A stretch of 64,000 bases of DNA from Fimbriimonadales bacterium. GTDB lineage: Bacteria > Armatimonadota > Fimbriimonadia > Fimbriimonadales > GBS-DC. Made by a program: the position numbers and the translations under genes. The DNA is taken from positions 2,860,562-2,924,561 of the forward strand of contig AP024673.1 of NCBI GenBank assembly GCA_025998675.1, written 5' to 3'. The notes beneath the pieces were generated by a model. It worked only from the letters and a program-made list of their open reading frames with translations, searched no databases and was not told where the DNA came from. Positions 8,452 through 17,442 of this stretch are shown here, piece after piece (the stretch's first letter is position 1; the number at the start of each line of letters is the position of its first letter).

Positions 8452-9414
8452 ATGAAGATACACGCCATCACGCCTGCGATACTGCTTGGCTTCAGCGCCA
8501 CGATTTACATGGCGCTGGGGATACAACGCGAATCTTCGCCTGAGCTGGTGCGCTATACCCTTGTCTGGCAAAACAGGGAACGGGTGTACCATGTCCACTA
8601 TCCCAACAACGAGCGCCCGGACGCGCCGAAAGCACTGGTGTTTGTGCTACATGGAGGCGGAGGCGCCAGCGCGTATGAGATGGCGCGCCGCACGGGGATG
8701 AACCGCATCGCCGACCGTGAGGATTTCATCGTCGTGTATCCCGCAGGCGTCGATGGGTACTGGAACGACGGACGCGCCAAAAACTTCCGACGCGCCCAGA
8801 ACAGCGCCGATGTGGATGATGTCGGGTTCATCGCCGCGATTATCGACGCCCTTGTGCGTCAGGGGCATGCGGACTCAAAGAGAGTCTATGTGATGGGGGT
8901 GTCCAACGGCGGCATGATGGCTTACCGTCTGGGGATTGAGCTGGGGCATCGGCTGGCGGCGATTGCCCCTGTAATCGCCAACCTGCCTGAGAGTCTCTCC
9001 AGCAAAAAGCCCATGCGCCCGCTCCCTGTGCTGATGATGAATGGCACGGACGATCCAATCATCCCATGGAATGGGGGCGCGGTCGGCGTGTTCGGACGAG
9101 GACCCGGCGCCATGCTTTCCACCGACCGCACGGTGCAATACTGGGTCGATGCGGCGAACCTGCCCCGCAAGCCCGCGACCCGCGCGCTGGAGGACAGGGC
9201 GCCGCAGGATGGCTGCACGGTCGAGGTCGACGAGTACCGGGAGGCAGGCAATCCCGTCGAGGTCGTGCTGTATCGAATCAAAGGAGGCGGTCATTACTTG
9301 CCCGGCGGGAACACGCCCAATCGCTCAGGCTCGCTGGGCAAAAAGTGCATGGACATCAACGGCGCAGAGGTCATCTGGTCGTTTTTCAAGCGACACACAC
9401 TCCCCACGCGCTAA
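8452..9414 (+). CDS. Secreted esterase of the PHB depolymerase / feruloyl esterase type
   Basis: This is a 320-residue alpha/beta hydrolase with an N-terminal hydrophobic export signal (MKIHAITPAILLGFSATIYM). The family features are clear: the oxyanion-hole segment VLHGGGG, the nucleophile motif GVSNGGMM (GXSXG), a catalytic Asp in NGTDDPIIPW, and a His in GGGHYLPGG. These enzymes cleave ester bonds in polymers or plant-derived esters outside the cytoplasm. I chose ATG 8452, after GGGAGAGGC, because it gives a normal signal peptide; the frame upstream runs through a family A repeat. The gene appears to be monocistronic and its substrate is undetermined. Confidence 0.85.
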   Translation: MKIHAITPAILLGFSATIYMALGIQRESSPELVRYTLVWQNRERVYHVHYPNNERPDAPKALVFVLHGGGGASAYEMARRTGMNRIADREDFIVVYPAGVDGYWNDGRAKNFRRAQNSADVDDVGFIAAIIDALVRQGHADSKRVYVMGVSNGGMMAYRLGIELGHRLAAIAPVIANLPESLSSKKPMRPLPVLMMNGTDDPIIPWNGGAVGVFGRGPGAMLSTDRTVQYWVDAANLPRKPATRALEDRAPQDGCTVEVDEYREAGNPVEVVLYRIKGGGHYLPGGNTPNRSGSLGKKCMDINGAEVIWSFFKRHTLPTR

Positions 9415-9672
9415 GCGCCTCTGTGCAACATGGGTGTAAATTGCTGTTTCTATGGAGTGCGAAAGCTTTACCTCCGTACCCGATATAAACCGCGCTTCAC
9501 CAGTGTATTGTCGTTGCCAGACAAGAACGCGTAGTCGGGAGATGGCAAATGTTCAGAAAATGGGGCACAGGAACCGCCACTATGCTTGCGTGTGCAAGCT
9601 GTAGGCGAGCGGTCGCCGTACCTTGCTTGTCAGAGAAGCGGCGGCGGTGCGACGCCGTATCCGCCACACGCC
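9415..9672. other. Intergenic region between convergent genes
   Basis: There is no gene here. A half-copy of the family A core may begin at about 9454 (TATGGAGTGCGAAAGC). Two small hairpins occur, GCTTGC-GTGT-GCAAGC (9584-9599) and GGCGA-GCGG-TCGCC (9604-9617). They lie between the esterase and the oppositely transcribed ABC gene and may help terminate either transcript. Confidence 0.4.
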
Positions 9673-10401
9673 TCAATCCAGCACGGGAATCTTCTCCATT
9701 TCGCGGGCGGCTTCGCGCGGGTTGACGACCGGCTCGTCGGCGACGATTTTGCCGTCGCGGAAGCGGATGATGCGCTTGGCGTGTTCGGCGATGTCCGGCT
9801 CGTGCGTTACCAGCACAATCGTGCGCCCCTCGCGGTTCAGCCGCTGGAAAATCGCCATAATCTCTTCGCTGGAGCGCGAGTCGAGGTTGCCGGTCGGCTC
9901 GTCCGCCAGAATCAGCACGGGGTCTGTGACGATGGCGCGGGCAATCGCGACGCGCTGCTGTTGTCCCCCGGACAGCTCATTCGGCTTGTGGTGCAGGCGT
10001 TCGCCCAGCCCGACCATCTCCAGCGCGCGTTTGGCGCGTTCGGTGCGGTCGCGCACGCCCGCATACAGAAGCGGCAGCTCCACATTGCGCAGGGCGGTCA
10101 CGCGCGGCAGCAGGTTAAAGGTTTGAAACACGAATCCGATGTAGCGGTTGCGTATCTGCGCGAGTTGGGAGTCGCTCATCGCGCTTGCCAGCTCGCCGTT
10201 GAGGTAATACTCGCCGCTGGTGGGACGATCCAGGCAGCCGATGAGGTTCATAAAGGTCGACTTGCCCGACCCTGACGGTCCCATAATCGCCACGAACTCG
10301 CCGGGCATCACCGTCAGGTCTACCCCGCGCAGCGCGTGTACCACCACAGAACCCATCTTATAGTCCTTTTTCAGGTTGCGCACTTCGATAACGGGTTTCA
10401 T
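9673..10401 (-). CDS. ABC transporter ATP-binding protein (MacB/LolD-type)
   Basis: This 242-residue ATPase has Walker [10 protein letters not shown], a Q-loop in [10 protein letters not shown], signature [14 protein letters not shown], Walker [13 protein letters not shown] and an H-loop in LVTHEPD. The overall pattern is that of the MacB/LolD/FtsE group, which drives lipoprotein release or efflux through MacB-type permeases. No such permease is adjacent, so the partner must be encoded elsewhere. A TATACT box lies on the same strand at 10412-10417, inside the frame that runs further upstream, so translation starts at 10401 (MKPVIE) or at 10407 (MPMKP). There is no ribosome-binding site. Confidence 0.88.
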   Translation of the reverse strand: MKPVIEVRNLKKDYKMGSVVVHALRGVDLTVMPGEFVAIMGPSGSGKSTFMNLIGCLDRPTSGEYYLNGELASAMSDSQLAQIRNRYIGFVFQTFNLLPRVTALRNVELPLLYAGVRDRTERAKRALEMVGLGERLHHKPNELSGGQQQRVAIARAIVTDPVLILADEPTGNLDSRSSEEIMAIFQRLNREGRTIVLVTHEPDIAEHAKRIIRFRDGKIVADEPVVNPREAAREMEKIPVLD

Positions 10402-10429
10402 AGGCATGGGTAGTATACCCATAGACGCC

Positions 10430-12145
10430 TCAGCCTGCCCTGAGTTCGACGCGCAGGGTCTTTTCGTGGGTGTAGAGGGCGAATCCCTGCGGCGCGCCTT
10501 TCGGCTTGCGCACATATTTGCGGAGCGTGTAATCCACCTCCACGACGCGGGCGTGTTTGTCCGCGCTGTTTTGCGCCGCCAGCCGCGCAGCGAATTCGAG
10601 CGTGCTGCGTGGCACGCGCTGGGGCTGGTTCTCGGCGCGGATAATCACATGCGCGCCTGTGCCCGTGCGCACATGGAGCCACCAGTCGTTCGGTTTCGCG
10701 AGGCGGGTGAGCAGGAAGTCGTTCGCGGCGGCGTTCTCGCCGACCAGCACCTGATAACCATCGGGGCTGAGGTGGGTGCGGATTTTGTGCCCCTCGAAGG
10801 GGTCTTTCTCGGCGCGTCGGGCGGGCGCGCCGCGTGCGGGCGTCTCGCGCAGCCAGCCGTACGACTTTGCCTGCGCGTGCAGTTTCTGGAGGGCGTCGGG
10901 GTCGGCGGCTTGCTCCGCCTGAAACAGCGCGTGTCGGAGTTGGTCCGCCTCTTCGGTCAGGCGTTGCAGGCGCGCGTTCAGTTCGGCGCGGCTCTCGCGG
11001 GCGCGGCGCGCTTTTTGAAAGTAGCGCTCGGCGTTCTCGGCGAGCGTCCTGTCGGGGTCGATGGCGATGGCGACTTCGGGCGCGTCGGGCTGGGTGTAGT
11101 CGGGCGCGTGCAGCACGGTCGCACCTGCAGGCAGGCTGTGCCCAAAGGCGAGGATTAGCTCGCCGTAGAGTTGCCAGCGGTCGGCGTGCTGGCTCTCCTG
11201 CAGGGCGCGTTGAAGGTCGGCTGCGGCGCGTTCGCGCGCCTGAAGCGCACGACGCAGGTTCGGCAGCAGGCTCTGGCGCAGGGCGTCGGTACGCGCGTGC
11301 TGCATGCGCTCCTGAAAGACCTGTTCCCATGCGAGGTTCACGCTGGCGCGCGGGTGTTGCCAGCTGTCGGGATAGCGCAGGCTGGGGAATGGGTACGCGC
11401 CGAGGGCGCGACGGGTCTGCGGGTCGCGAATCCGCACGGGTTGCCACGCGCCCGTGCGCAGGCGGTGCGCCCAGCGCAGCACGCCCTCCGTCCCCTGCGT
11501 GCGGAACACTGCTTCCAGTTCGTCCGCTGTGAAGCGGCTCAGCCCCTCCAGATACGCCTGCCAGTCGCGCGACTCGCCCATCTGTTCGATGAGCGCGCGC
11601 CAGTCGTCGTCGGTCATCACGAGCGGGTTGCGCAGCCCCTCCACGCGCGTGGGGGGCAGGCGATAGGGTTCGCCCGCGCGGATGGGGCGCGCCTCGCTCT
11701 GACGCGGCGAGACCCACTTCATCGCGCTGCGCACCAGACCCGTCGGCTCAACCAGAATGATATTCGAATGCTTGCCCATCAGCTCGACCATCAGCCGATA
11801 GACGCCCTCGCGCGTCTGTACCGCCATCTGCACGATTCGGTCGAATCCGAGCATTTGCGCCTCGCGCACAATCCCGCCTGCCAGATGCTTGCGCAGGCTC
11901 TGCAGGAACGGGGGTGGGGTGGACGCGTTGGGGACTCTGGCGCTTATAGTGTGCATCCGCGCGAACTGGGCGTCCGCGCTGATGAGCAGCTGATGCTCCG
12001 TGCGCTGGGTATACAGAGACAGCACAATCGTCAGCGGCTCAGGCTGACGGATGTCCTGAATACGCGCGCCGGCGAAAAACGCGCGCTCCTGCAGCACGGC
12101 GTAGAGGTTCAGGCTGTCGAACGGGATCGGCTTCGAATCGGGCAT
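10430..12145 (-). CDS. rqcH: RqcH / NFACT family ribosome quality-control protein
   Basis: The 571-residue protein is the bacterial Rqc2/NEMF homologue, also annotated as fibronectin-binding protein A. RqcH binds obstructed 50S subunits and recruits tRNA-Ala to add C-terminal alanine tails to stalled chains. The NFACT-N domain fills the first 200 or so residues, with the [11 protein letters not shown] start and [10 protein letters not shown] coiled-coil middle (about 280-420) follows, then the NFACT-R domain with DNDFLL- and [16 protein letters not shown]-like motifs around residues 490-520. ATG 12145 lies six bases after a TATAAT box at 12152-12157 on the reverse strand, which indicates a leaderless mRNA. 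Confidence 0.9.
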   Translation of the reverse strand: MPDSKPIPFDSLNLYAVLQERAFFAGARIQDIRQPEPLTIVLSLYTQRTEHQLLISADAQFARMHTISARVPNASTPPPFLQSLRKHLAGGIVREAQMLGFDRIVQMAVQTREGVYRLMVELMGKHSNIILVEPTGLVRSAMKWVSPRQSEARPIRAGEPYRLPPTRVEGLRNPLVMTDDDWRALIEQMGESRDWQAYLEGLSRFTADELEAVFRTQGTEGVLRWAHRLRTGAWQPVRIRDPQTRRALGAYPFPSLRYPDSWQHPRASVNLAWEQVFQERMQHARTDALRQSLLPNLRRALQARERAAADLQRALQESQHADRWQLYGELILAFGHSLPAGATVLHAPDYTQPDAPEVAIAIDPDRTLAENAERYFQKARRARESRAELNARLQRLTEEADQLRHALFQAEQAADPDALQKLHAQAKSYGWLRETPARGAPARRAEKDPFEGHKIRTHLSPDGYQVLVGENAAANDFLLTRLAKPNDWWLHVRTGTGAHVIIRAENQPQRVPRSTLEFAARLAAQNSADKHARVVEVDYTLRKYVRKPKGAPQGFALYTHEKTLRVELRAG

Positions 12146-12151
12146 GGAGTA

Positions 12152-12157
12152 ATTATA
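12152..12157 (-). promoter_or_regulatory. -10 box of leaderless rqcH
   Basis: TATAAT on the reverse strand with exactly six bases to the ATG of rqcH. No ribosome-binding site could fit between them. Confidence 0.7.
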
Positions 12158-12303
12158 CAGGAGTTGCCGGCGGGGGACATCTTTTGGACCAATCATGATG
12201 TGTCGCGCGCGTGGCAGCCTCGAACGCCGTCGAATTGCGGCAAATTCCCCGAAAATTGCCGAATTCGCTGTCCGGTTTTGACGCGGTTTCGAGTCTTAAT
12301 AGG

Positions 12304-12330
12304 GTGGAATGCCCTGCAAGGGCGTTCCAC
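12304..12330 (-). terminator. Strong hairpin downstream of the 15187-12398 operon
   Basis: GTGGAATGCCCT pairs with AGGGCGTTCCAC (one G-T wobble) around a three-base loop. It lies between the end of the reverse-strand operon at 12398 and the rqcH promoter at 12152. It has no run of T, so termination is inferred from position and stability. The rest of 12158-12397 holds no gene. Confidence 0.5.
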
Positions 12331-12397
12331 AGGGCGAATTGATAGATGTCAGCGGCGCTGGGCTTTGATCCTCCTTTCGACAGCGTCGCTCATTTTT

Positions 12398-12949
12398 TTA
12401 AAACCCCTCAATCTGTCGGCGGAATCGGGTGAAGCTCTCGCGCGCCTGCTGCTCCCACATCTGGCGCACAGCGTACAAGCCCTGCATGGCGACCTCGAAG
12501 TTGTCGGACAGGCGACGGAACATGGGGGCTTCCTCGCGCCACTCGCCGATATCGAACAGCGACACCAGCCGATACGACTGCTTGCCCTGCTGCACATAGT
12601 CGATGAGCGCGTCTTTGCGCAGGGTGGCGCGCAGTCTGGGCAGCGCTTCGGGGTACACGCCCGCCCAGAACAGCGTGAAGTCGCCGATGTGCCGATGCAC
12701 CTCGCGCTCCTGATAGAACGACTGCGCGCCCAGCCGCACATCGGCGTAATAGAGCATCTCCGCCACCTCCTGCAGCGGGCGACCGTTCACATCGCGCAGG
12801 CGATAGAGGCTATCGATGTGCGCGAACTCGGTCAGCAGGTTCGTCAGATAGCCCATCACCTGCCGATCGTCCCAGCGCAACGACAGCGCAAACGCGCGCT
12901 CCACTAACTCCCCAAACAGTTCCTGCAGCGATAGGTCTCGCCGTAGCAT
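12398..12949 (-). CDS. Conserved-looking hypothetical protein
   Basis: The 183-residue, mostly helical soluble protein has no signal peptide and is rich in Arg, Glu and Leu. I recognise no family. It starts 18 bases after the stop of the large membrane protein gene upstream and has a GAGGTGA ribosome-binding site, so the two are probably co-transcribed. Codon use is typical of the window. The function may relate to the membrane partner, but nothing in the sequence indicates how. Confidence 0.7.
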   Translation of the reverse strand: MLRRDLSLQELFGELVERAFALSLRWDDRQVMGYLTNLLTEFAHIDSLYRLRDVNGRPLQEVAEMLYYADVRLGAQSFYQEREVHRHIGDFTLFWAGVYPEALPRLRATLRKDALIDYVQQGKQSYRLVSLFDIGEWREEAPMFRRLSDNFEVAMQGLYAVRQMWEQQARESFTRFRRQIEGF

Positions 12950-12967
12950 CGCCAGGTCACCTCTTAA

Positions 12968-15187
12968 TTAAGATATTCCATATCGGCGGGAAAGTTCCCC
13001 AGGCGCGCGCGCCATGCGATGGAGCGCGAGGGTGCTTTGCGAGGCGTAGATGGGCAGCCCAATCAGCAGGAACGGCGCGAGCGGCGCACAGCAGCCCAGC
13101 ATGGCGAACACGCCCGCCTGCAGCGTCGTGCGCGGAGTGAGAATCGGCGCGGGCGCGCGCAGCTGATTCAGCATGTCGCGCACCGCGGCGGGCGCGGCAA
13201 TCAGCCACGCGCACGACCAGAACCCCAGATACGCCAGCACAAACGCCGCCCCTGTTGTAAGCACGAAGAACAGCAGTTGCGCCGCGTTCCAGCCCATCCC
13301 ACCGCCTCCCATCGTCAGTACGCCTGCCATCCAGCCCAGCACGACTCCGCCGAACACAGCCAGCAGAATGCGCATCTGCTGATACCATGCGCCGTACACC
13401 CAGCCCCAGAAAATCTGGGTCGGCGTCAGCCCGGCAAGGAACGCGCTGGTCAACTCGCCCGAATCGATCCAGCGGCGCACGCGCTTCGCCGTTGTGTGGT
13501 AGCCCCACAGCCACAGAAACACGCCCAGTGGGACCATCAGGAGTAGCACAACGCCCCAGTTGCCAGCGCCGGAGGCGAGCATGACAATGCAGAGCGCCGT
13601 TATGCCTGCGAGGGGCGCAAACGGCGGTTGCCGCTCGGCAATCGTGATGCGCGAGATAGGGTTCACTGCATACCGCCGCGCCAGCCAGTCCAGCATGGGG
13701 TAGAGCAACGGCAGGGCGAGCCAGCCCCACGCCGAATTCGGTCGTGCTGCAGGCTGAGTCGCACGCCCGAAACGAATCGCCAGCGTTAGTACGCCCAGCA
13801 CCAGCGCGTAGCGCACGATGGGCAACAACAAGCACGCCTCCAGGGGCGGCTGCGCCGCAAGCCGTGTCATCTGCCAGACGCTGGACGCCATCGTCAGCGC
13901 ATAGGTCGGGCTGAGCGCGCCCAGCGCAAAATGGAGCGGCGCAAACGCGAACACCAGCGCAGGCGCGAACCCCAGCGCGAGCGCCAGATACACTCCCCCG
14001 CGGGCGCGACTGTGCGCCCGTTGCAGTGCCCAGCGTGTCAGCGCGCTTCCGAGCCACTCCACCGCGCTCAGCCACGCCAGCGCCTGCCAGAACGCCGCCG
14101 CCCCTGTCGGCAGCCCCCACACCAGCACTGCGCCGCCCGTCAACAGCAGGCTTATCACACGCAGTAGCCCCGTCTCCACAAGGTGCGCGCGCAGCGGTTG
14201 CGCAACAGGCTCCGCCTGACGCCGCAGCGTCAACAGCAGCAGATTCAGGTAGCCCACCATGCCGAACATCGCCAGCGCCATGCTCTGCGTCGCCTCCGCG
14301 CCGACGCGCCCCTGCAGCGCCGCTCCATGCCAGACGGTCAACCCCATCCACGTCAGCAGCGCCGCGCTCGGCAGCAGGTAGAACCCGCGCCAGACGCCCG
14401 ACGGCGCGTTCACCCAGCGCGCCAGCCGCTCAAAGCGCAACGCCTCGATAATCAGCCATGTGAGCGCAAACCCTGTGAGGTCGGGCAGCGGCGCGGCGAT
14501 AGGCGTCGGCAGCAGCACGCGCCCGACAATCGGCAGCGCGAGCATCACGGCGAACAGGCTACTGCTCGCAACTGCCGTGCGCACGCGCCCGCCATCCAGC
14601 AACAAGGCGTAGCTCAAAAGTCCGACACTCAACCCAAAGGCAATCGCCTCCCACGCGGGCGCCAGCAGCGCGATGGAGACCAGCCCCAGCACGAAGTAGC
14701 TGGCGAAGCTGAACAGCAGCCACAGCACGCATGCATCCAGAAGGCTCGCGCCGAGCGCGCCCGCCACCAGCGCGTACACAGGCAGCCACATCGCCTGCGT
14801 CGCCGCGCGGAACATCATATCGGGCAAGCCACGCTGGAGCAGCAGCCCGTGCGCGGTAAAGGGTGTAAGGCGCAGCTGTTCGAAGTTGCCTGTGCGCACA
14901 TCCGCGGCGAACGATGGGTCGGGCAGGCGTCGCTCGAGCCAGCCGCGCGCCAGCAGATGCAACGCCACAACCCACCCCAGGATCAGGTACAGCCCCGCGC
15001 CGCCCTTCGCCTGCGCCAGCACCGGCGCGAGAAACACAGCCGTCAAGCCCGCCCACAGCGCGAAAAACCACACCCCACGCGCCAGCTCCACCAGCGACAG
15101 GCGACGGTACTGCACCCCCCAGAACATCAGCCCATCCCCGACAGGCGCACGCGACTCCGAAAATTCCCGTTCCCCCAGAACTGCCAT
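12968..15187 (-). CDS. Large polytopic membrane protein, possible fused double ABC-2-type permease
   Basis: The 739-residue protein has roughly 16-18 hydrophobic helices. Two segments look like the cytosolic loop typical of ABC-2 permeases: RTGNFEQLRLTPFTAHG (near residues 98-114) and DSGELTSAFLAGLTPTQ (near residue 552). This suggests two permease halves fused end to end. No ATPase gene is adjacent; the nearest is 2.6 kb downstream at 9673. It is followed by a small gene at 12949, probably in one operon. The ABC-2 assignment is inference from the loop pattern and topology, and a generic membrane protein remains possible. Confidence 0.6.
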   Translation of the reverse strand: MAVLGEREFSESRAPVGDGLMFWGVQYRRLSLVELARGVWFFALWAGLTAVFLAPVLAQAKGGAGLYLILGWVVALHLLARGWLERRLPDPSFAADVRTGNFEQLRLTPFTAHGLLLQRGLPDMMFRAATQAMWLPVYALVAGALGASLLDACVLWLLFSFASYFVLGLVSIALLAPAWEAIAFGLSVGLLSYALLLDGGRVRTAVASSSLFAVMLALPIVGRVLLPTPIAAPLPDLTGFALTWLIIEALRFERLARWVNAPSGVWRGFYLLPSAALLTWMGLTVWHGAALQGRVGAEATQSMALAMFGMVGYLNLLLLTLRRQAEPVAQPLRAHLVETGLLRVISLLLTGGAVLVWGLPTGAAAFWQALAWLSAVEWLGSALTRWALQRAHSRARGGVYLALALGFAPALVFAFAPLHFALGALSPTYALTMASSVWQMTRLAAQPPLEACLLLPIVRYALVLGVLTLAIRFGRATQPAARPNSAWGWLALPLLYPMLDWLARRYAVNPISRITIAERQPPFAPLAGITALCIVMLASGAGNWGVVLLLMVPLGVFLWLWGYHTTAKRVRRWIDSGELTSAFLAGLTPTQIFWGWVYGAWYQQMRILLAVFGGVVLGWMAGVLTMGGGGMGWNAAQLLFFVLTTGAAFVLAYLGFWSCAWLIAAPAAVRDMLNQLRAPAPILTPRTTLQAGVFAMLGCCAPLAPFLLIGLPIYASQSTLALHRMARAPGELSRRYGIS

Positions 15188-15248
15188 CGAGATTCAATTA
15201 CTGCCCCGCGCGTGCAACTCCTGCCAGCCTTCGGGTATTGTATAGCGT

Positions 15249-15407
15249 ATGGACGCCAAGACGATGCTGGAGCAACTCGCCGTGCCTGAGCTGCCGCTGC
15301 GAGTCGACGAGCGAGGCTTCCTGAGGGTCGGGAACACGCGCGTTGGACTGGATACGGTGCTTCTCTACTTTCAACAGGGCGCAACGTATGGAGTGCTGAA
15401 GCGGTAG
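15249..15407 (+). pseudogene. DUF433-type antitoxin remnant truncated by a repeat element
   Basis: The 52-codon frame starts MDAKTMLEQLAVPELPLRVD and contains GFLRVGNTRVGLDTVLLYF followed by QQGAT. That is the core of DUF433 proteins, VapB-like partners of PIN toxins, which continue for another 25 or so residues. Here the frame runs straight into the family A core at 15390 and stops at a TAG inside it (15405-15407). A TATTGT box seven bases before the ATG resembles the leaderless promoters of this genome. No toxin gene follows. The gene is best read as disrupted by insertion of the repeat. Confidence 0.6.
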
Positions 15408-15482
15408 CTTCAGCGTCGCGGAAGCTCCGCTTCCGCACTCCATAAATTGCCACTTTGCGAACTATGACCCGCCGATTGGTAT
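15390..15482. repeat. Composite element: family A core with family B right end
   Basis: A 52-base GGAGTGC...GCACTCC core (15390-15441) is followed by a family B end, TTTGCGAACTATGACC to GATTGGTAT (15454-15482). The core is nearly identical to those at 8254, 20486 and 44817. The left boundary coincides with the loss of homology in the DUF433 remnant. Confidence 0.7.
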
Positions 15483-15522
15483 TAGATTGATCAACGCGAC
15501 AACGCTATTCAGGCGAAGTCCT

Positions 15523-16413
15523 ATGGGGCTAACCGACCGCCAGTGGCTGCTGTTTCTGACGCTGCTGCCCGACATGGGGCGCAAGACGCTGCGCCATGTG
15601 CTGGAGCGGCAGCAGGTGCGCCGCGAGACGCCCGCCGAGATTCTGCGCCTTCCCGATGACACGCTGCACGCGGTCTATTGCCTGCCCCCACGCGCGCTGC
15701 GTGCGTTGCGTGAGGAGTACCCCGCGCGCATGGAAGAGACCGAACGACTGGATGCGCACCTGACCCGCTGCGGCGTGCGCTGGCTCAGCTTTCAGGACGC
15801 CGCCTATCCCCCCGCGCTGGAGGCGATGCCCGAACCGCCCCCCGTGCTATTTTTGTACGGCAACCACGCGCTGCTGGAGGGGCTGACCGTTGCGCTGCTG
15901 GGGTCGCACACCATCTCGGCGCAGGGGCTGCAGGCGCTGGAGAGGCTCGCCGAGAGCCTGATCCCGCAGGGGGTGACCCTGCTCACCAGCGCGACCCAGC
16001 CCGCGTATCAGCGCGCACTGCTGTGCGCCGTGCGCAACGGCGCGCCCTATGTGCTGGCGCTCGACAAAGGGCTACTCCGGGCGTTTGGGGATGACCTGCG
16101 CAGGGAACCGTTCAAACAGGCGCGCATCTGGCAGGCGGAGTTTGACCCCGCGCACGCGCTCGCCCTCAGCCCGTTCCGCCCCCGCGACGGCTGGCTCGCC
16201 TCCAGTGGCAGGTATCGCGACGCGCTGATTGGCTACCTCGCCAGCGCGGTGATTGTCGTCGAGGCGCGCCCCGACGGCTACATCGTGCAGCTCTGCCGCG
16301 AGCTGCTCCAGCACGGGCGCACGGTCTATGTGCTGACCCAGCCTCTGGAGCAGGCGCCGGGCAACCGCCAGATTCTGGAGGCGGGCGCGACGCCCTTCAC
16401 GCCCAGCGCGTGA
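15523..16413 (+). CDS. Divergent DprA/Smf-like protein
   Basis: DprA loads RecA on incoming single-stranded DNA during transformation. This 296-residue protein follows the DprA layout. Residues 1-80 form a helical N-terminal region. YPPALEAMPEPPPVLFLYGN comes next, then a Rossmann-like start (TVALLGSHTIS) and a late RPRDGWLASSGRYRDALIG...ASAVIVVEA segment that parallels the family's PRPGNFPRRNRIIAGLS...VVVEA. The usual GIDAAAH-type motif is not recognisable and the central GSR is GSH, so function may be altered. I chose ATG 15523 (MGLTDRQWL); the frame is open back to the repeat element. The gap to purC is 42 bases. Confidence 0.7.
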   Translation: MGLTDRQWLLFLTLLPDMGRKTLRHVLERQQVRRETPAEILRLPDDTLHAVYCLPPRALRALREEYPARMEETERLDAHLTRCGVRWLSFQDAAYPPALEAMPEPPPVLFLYGNHALLEGLTVALLGSHTISAQGLQALERLAESLIPQGVTLLTSATQPAYQRALLCAVRNGAPYVLALDKGLLRAFGDDLRREPFKQARIWQAEFDPAHALALSPFRPRDGWLASSGRYRDALIGYLASAVIVVEARPDGYIVQLCRELLQHGRTVYVLTQPLEQAPGNRQILEAGATPFTPSA

Positions 16414-16455
16414 TTTTGGCAGGAAACGCGCCCCCCGACGCGAACGAATCGCCCG

Positions 16456-17376
16456 ATGACGCCCCTGTTCGAGACCCAGCTGCCGCTGCCGCTGCATGCG
16501 CGGGGCAAGGTGCGCGACACTTACGCGCTGGGCGACGCGCTGCTGATGATTGCGACCGACCGCCTCTCGGCGTTCGATGTCGTGCTGCCGACGCCCATCC
16601 CCGACAAGGGGCGCGTGCTGACCCAGCTGAGCGCCTTCTGGTTCCGCAAGTTCGAATCGTGGATGCCCCATCACCTCATCAGCGCGGAGTGGGCAGTGAT
16701 TGCCGACGCGCTGGCGCAGGCGGGTCTGAACCCCGACGCCTATCGCGAGGCGCTGGAGGGGCGCACGATGCTGGTCAAGCGGGCGACGCCCCTCCCGATC
16801 GAGTGCGTCGCGCGGGGCTACATCGCAGGCTCGCTCTGGAAGGAGTACCGCGCCGCGCGGGAGCAATCCGACGGCGCGACGGTGCGCCTGCATGGGCTGG
16901 AGCTGCCCGCCGACCTGCAGGAGGCGTCCCCGCTGCCTGAGCCGATTTTCACGCCTGCGACCAAAGCGCACACAGGGCACGATGAGAACATCAGTTTCGA
17001 GCAGGCGTGCGCGATTGTGGGGCGCGAGACGGCAACCTATCTGCGCGATTGCACCCTGCGCCTGTACCGCGCGGCGCACGAGTACGCCCGCACGCGCGGA
17101 CTCCTGCTCGCCGACACCAAGTTCGAGTTCGGCTACGACGCGCAGGGGCAAATCATGCTGATTGATGAGGCGCTCACGCCCGATTCGTCGCGCTTCTGGG
17201 ACGCCGCGCAGTATCGCATCGGGAGTTCGCCGCCCAGCTTCGACAAGCAGTTCGTGCGCGACTACCTGGAGGCGATTGGCTGGGACAAGCAACCGCCTGC
17301 GCCCGCGCTGCCCGACGCGATTGTGGAACAGACCGCCGCGCGCTACCGCGAGGCGCTGCAACGATTGCGGGAATAA
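16456..17376 (+). CDS. purC: Phosphoribosylaminoimidazole-succinocarboxamide synthase
   Basis: PurC (SAICAR synthetase) joins aspartate to CAIR with ATP in purine synthesis. The 306-residue length fits the longer form of the family. Motifs include GKVRDTYALGDALLMIATDR, SAFDVVLPTPIPDKG, the SAICAR motif ECVARGYIAGSLWKEY, and LADTKFEFGYDAQGQIMLIDEALTPDSSRFW. It lies 42 bases after the DprA-like gene and may be co-transcribed with it. A strong hairpin follows at 17381. Confidence 0.96.
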   Translation: MTPLFETQLPLPLHARGKVRDTYALGDALLMIATDRLSAFDVVLPTPIPDKGRVLTQLSAFWFRKFESWMPHHLISAEWAVIADALAQAGLNPDAYREALEGRTMLVKRATPLPIECVARGYIAGSLWKEYRAAREQSDGATVRLHGLELPADLQEASPLPEPIFTPATKAHTGHDENISFEQACAIVGRETATYLRDCTLRLYRAAHEYARTRGLLLADTKFEFGYDAQGQIMLIDEALTPDSSRFWDAAQYRIGSSPPSFDKQFVRDYLEAIGWDKQPPAPALPDAIVEQTAARYREALQRLRE

Positions 17377-17380
17377 ACAA

Positions 17381-17417
17381 GCGCCTCCCTGGACCTCGGC
17401 ACGCAACAGGGAGGCGC
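17381..17417. terminator. Bidirectional terminator hairpin
   Basis: GCGCCTCCCT (17381-17390) pairs perfectly with AGGGAGGCGC (17408-17417). It sits between purC and the oppositely transcribed PEP-CTERM gene and can serve both. Confidence 0.65.
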
Positions 17418-17442
17418 TCGGTGGTGGGAGGTGAGGGGAAGG

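Noticed and set aside
9415-9672. Possible tRNA or small RNA gene
   Set aside because: Only two very short hairpins are present. There is no cloverleaf, anticodon arm or CCA-compatible end.
12349-12397. Fourteen-codon frame with an ATG after ATTTTTTTAAAA-like sequence (reverse strand)
   Set aside because: It is too short, has no homology and lies in the region after the operon stop.
11171-12907. A 578-codon plus-strand frame
   Set aside because: It is antisense to rqcH and the gene at 12398, and spans a promoter and a terminator.
16400-16455. Purine riboswitch before purC
   Set aside because: The gap to the preceding gene is only about 42 bases and no aptamer-like stem arrangement is present.
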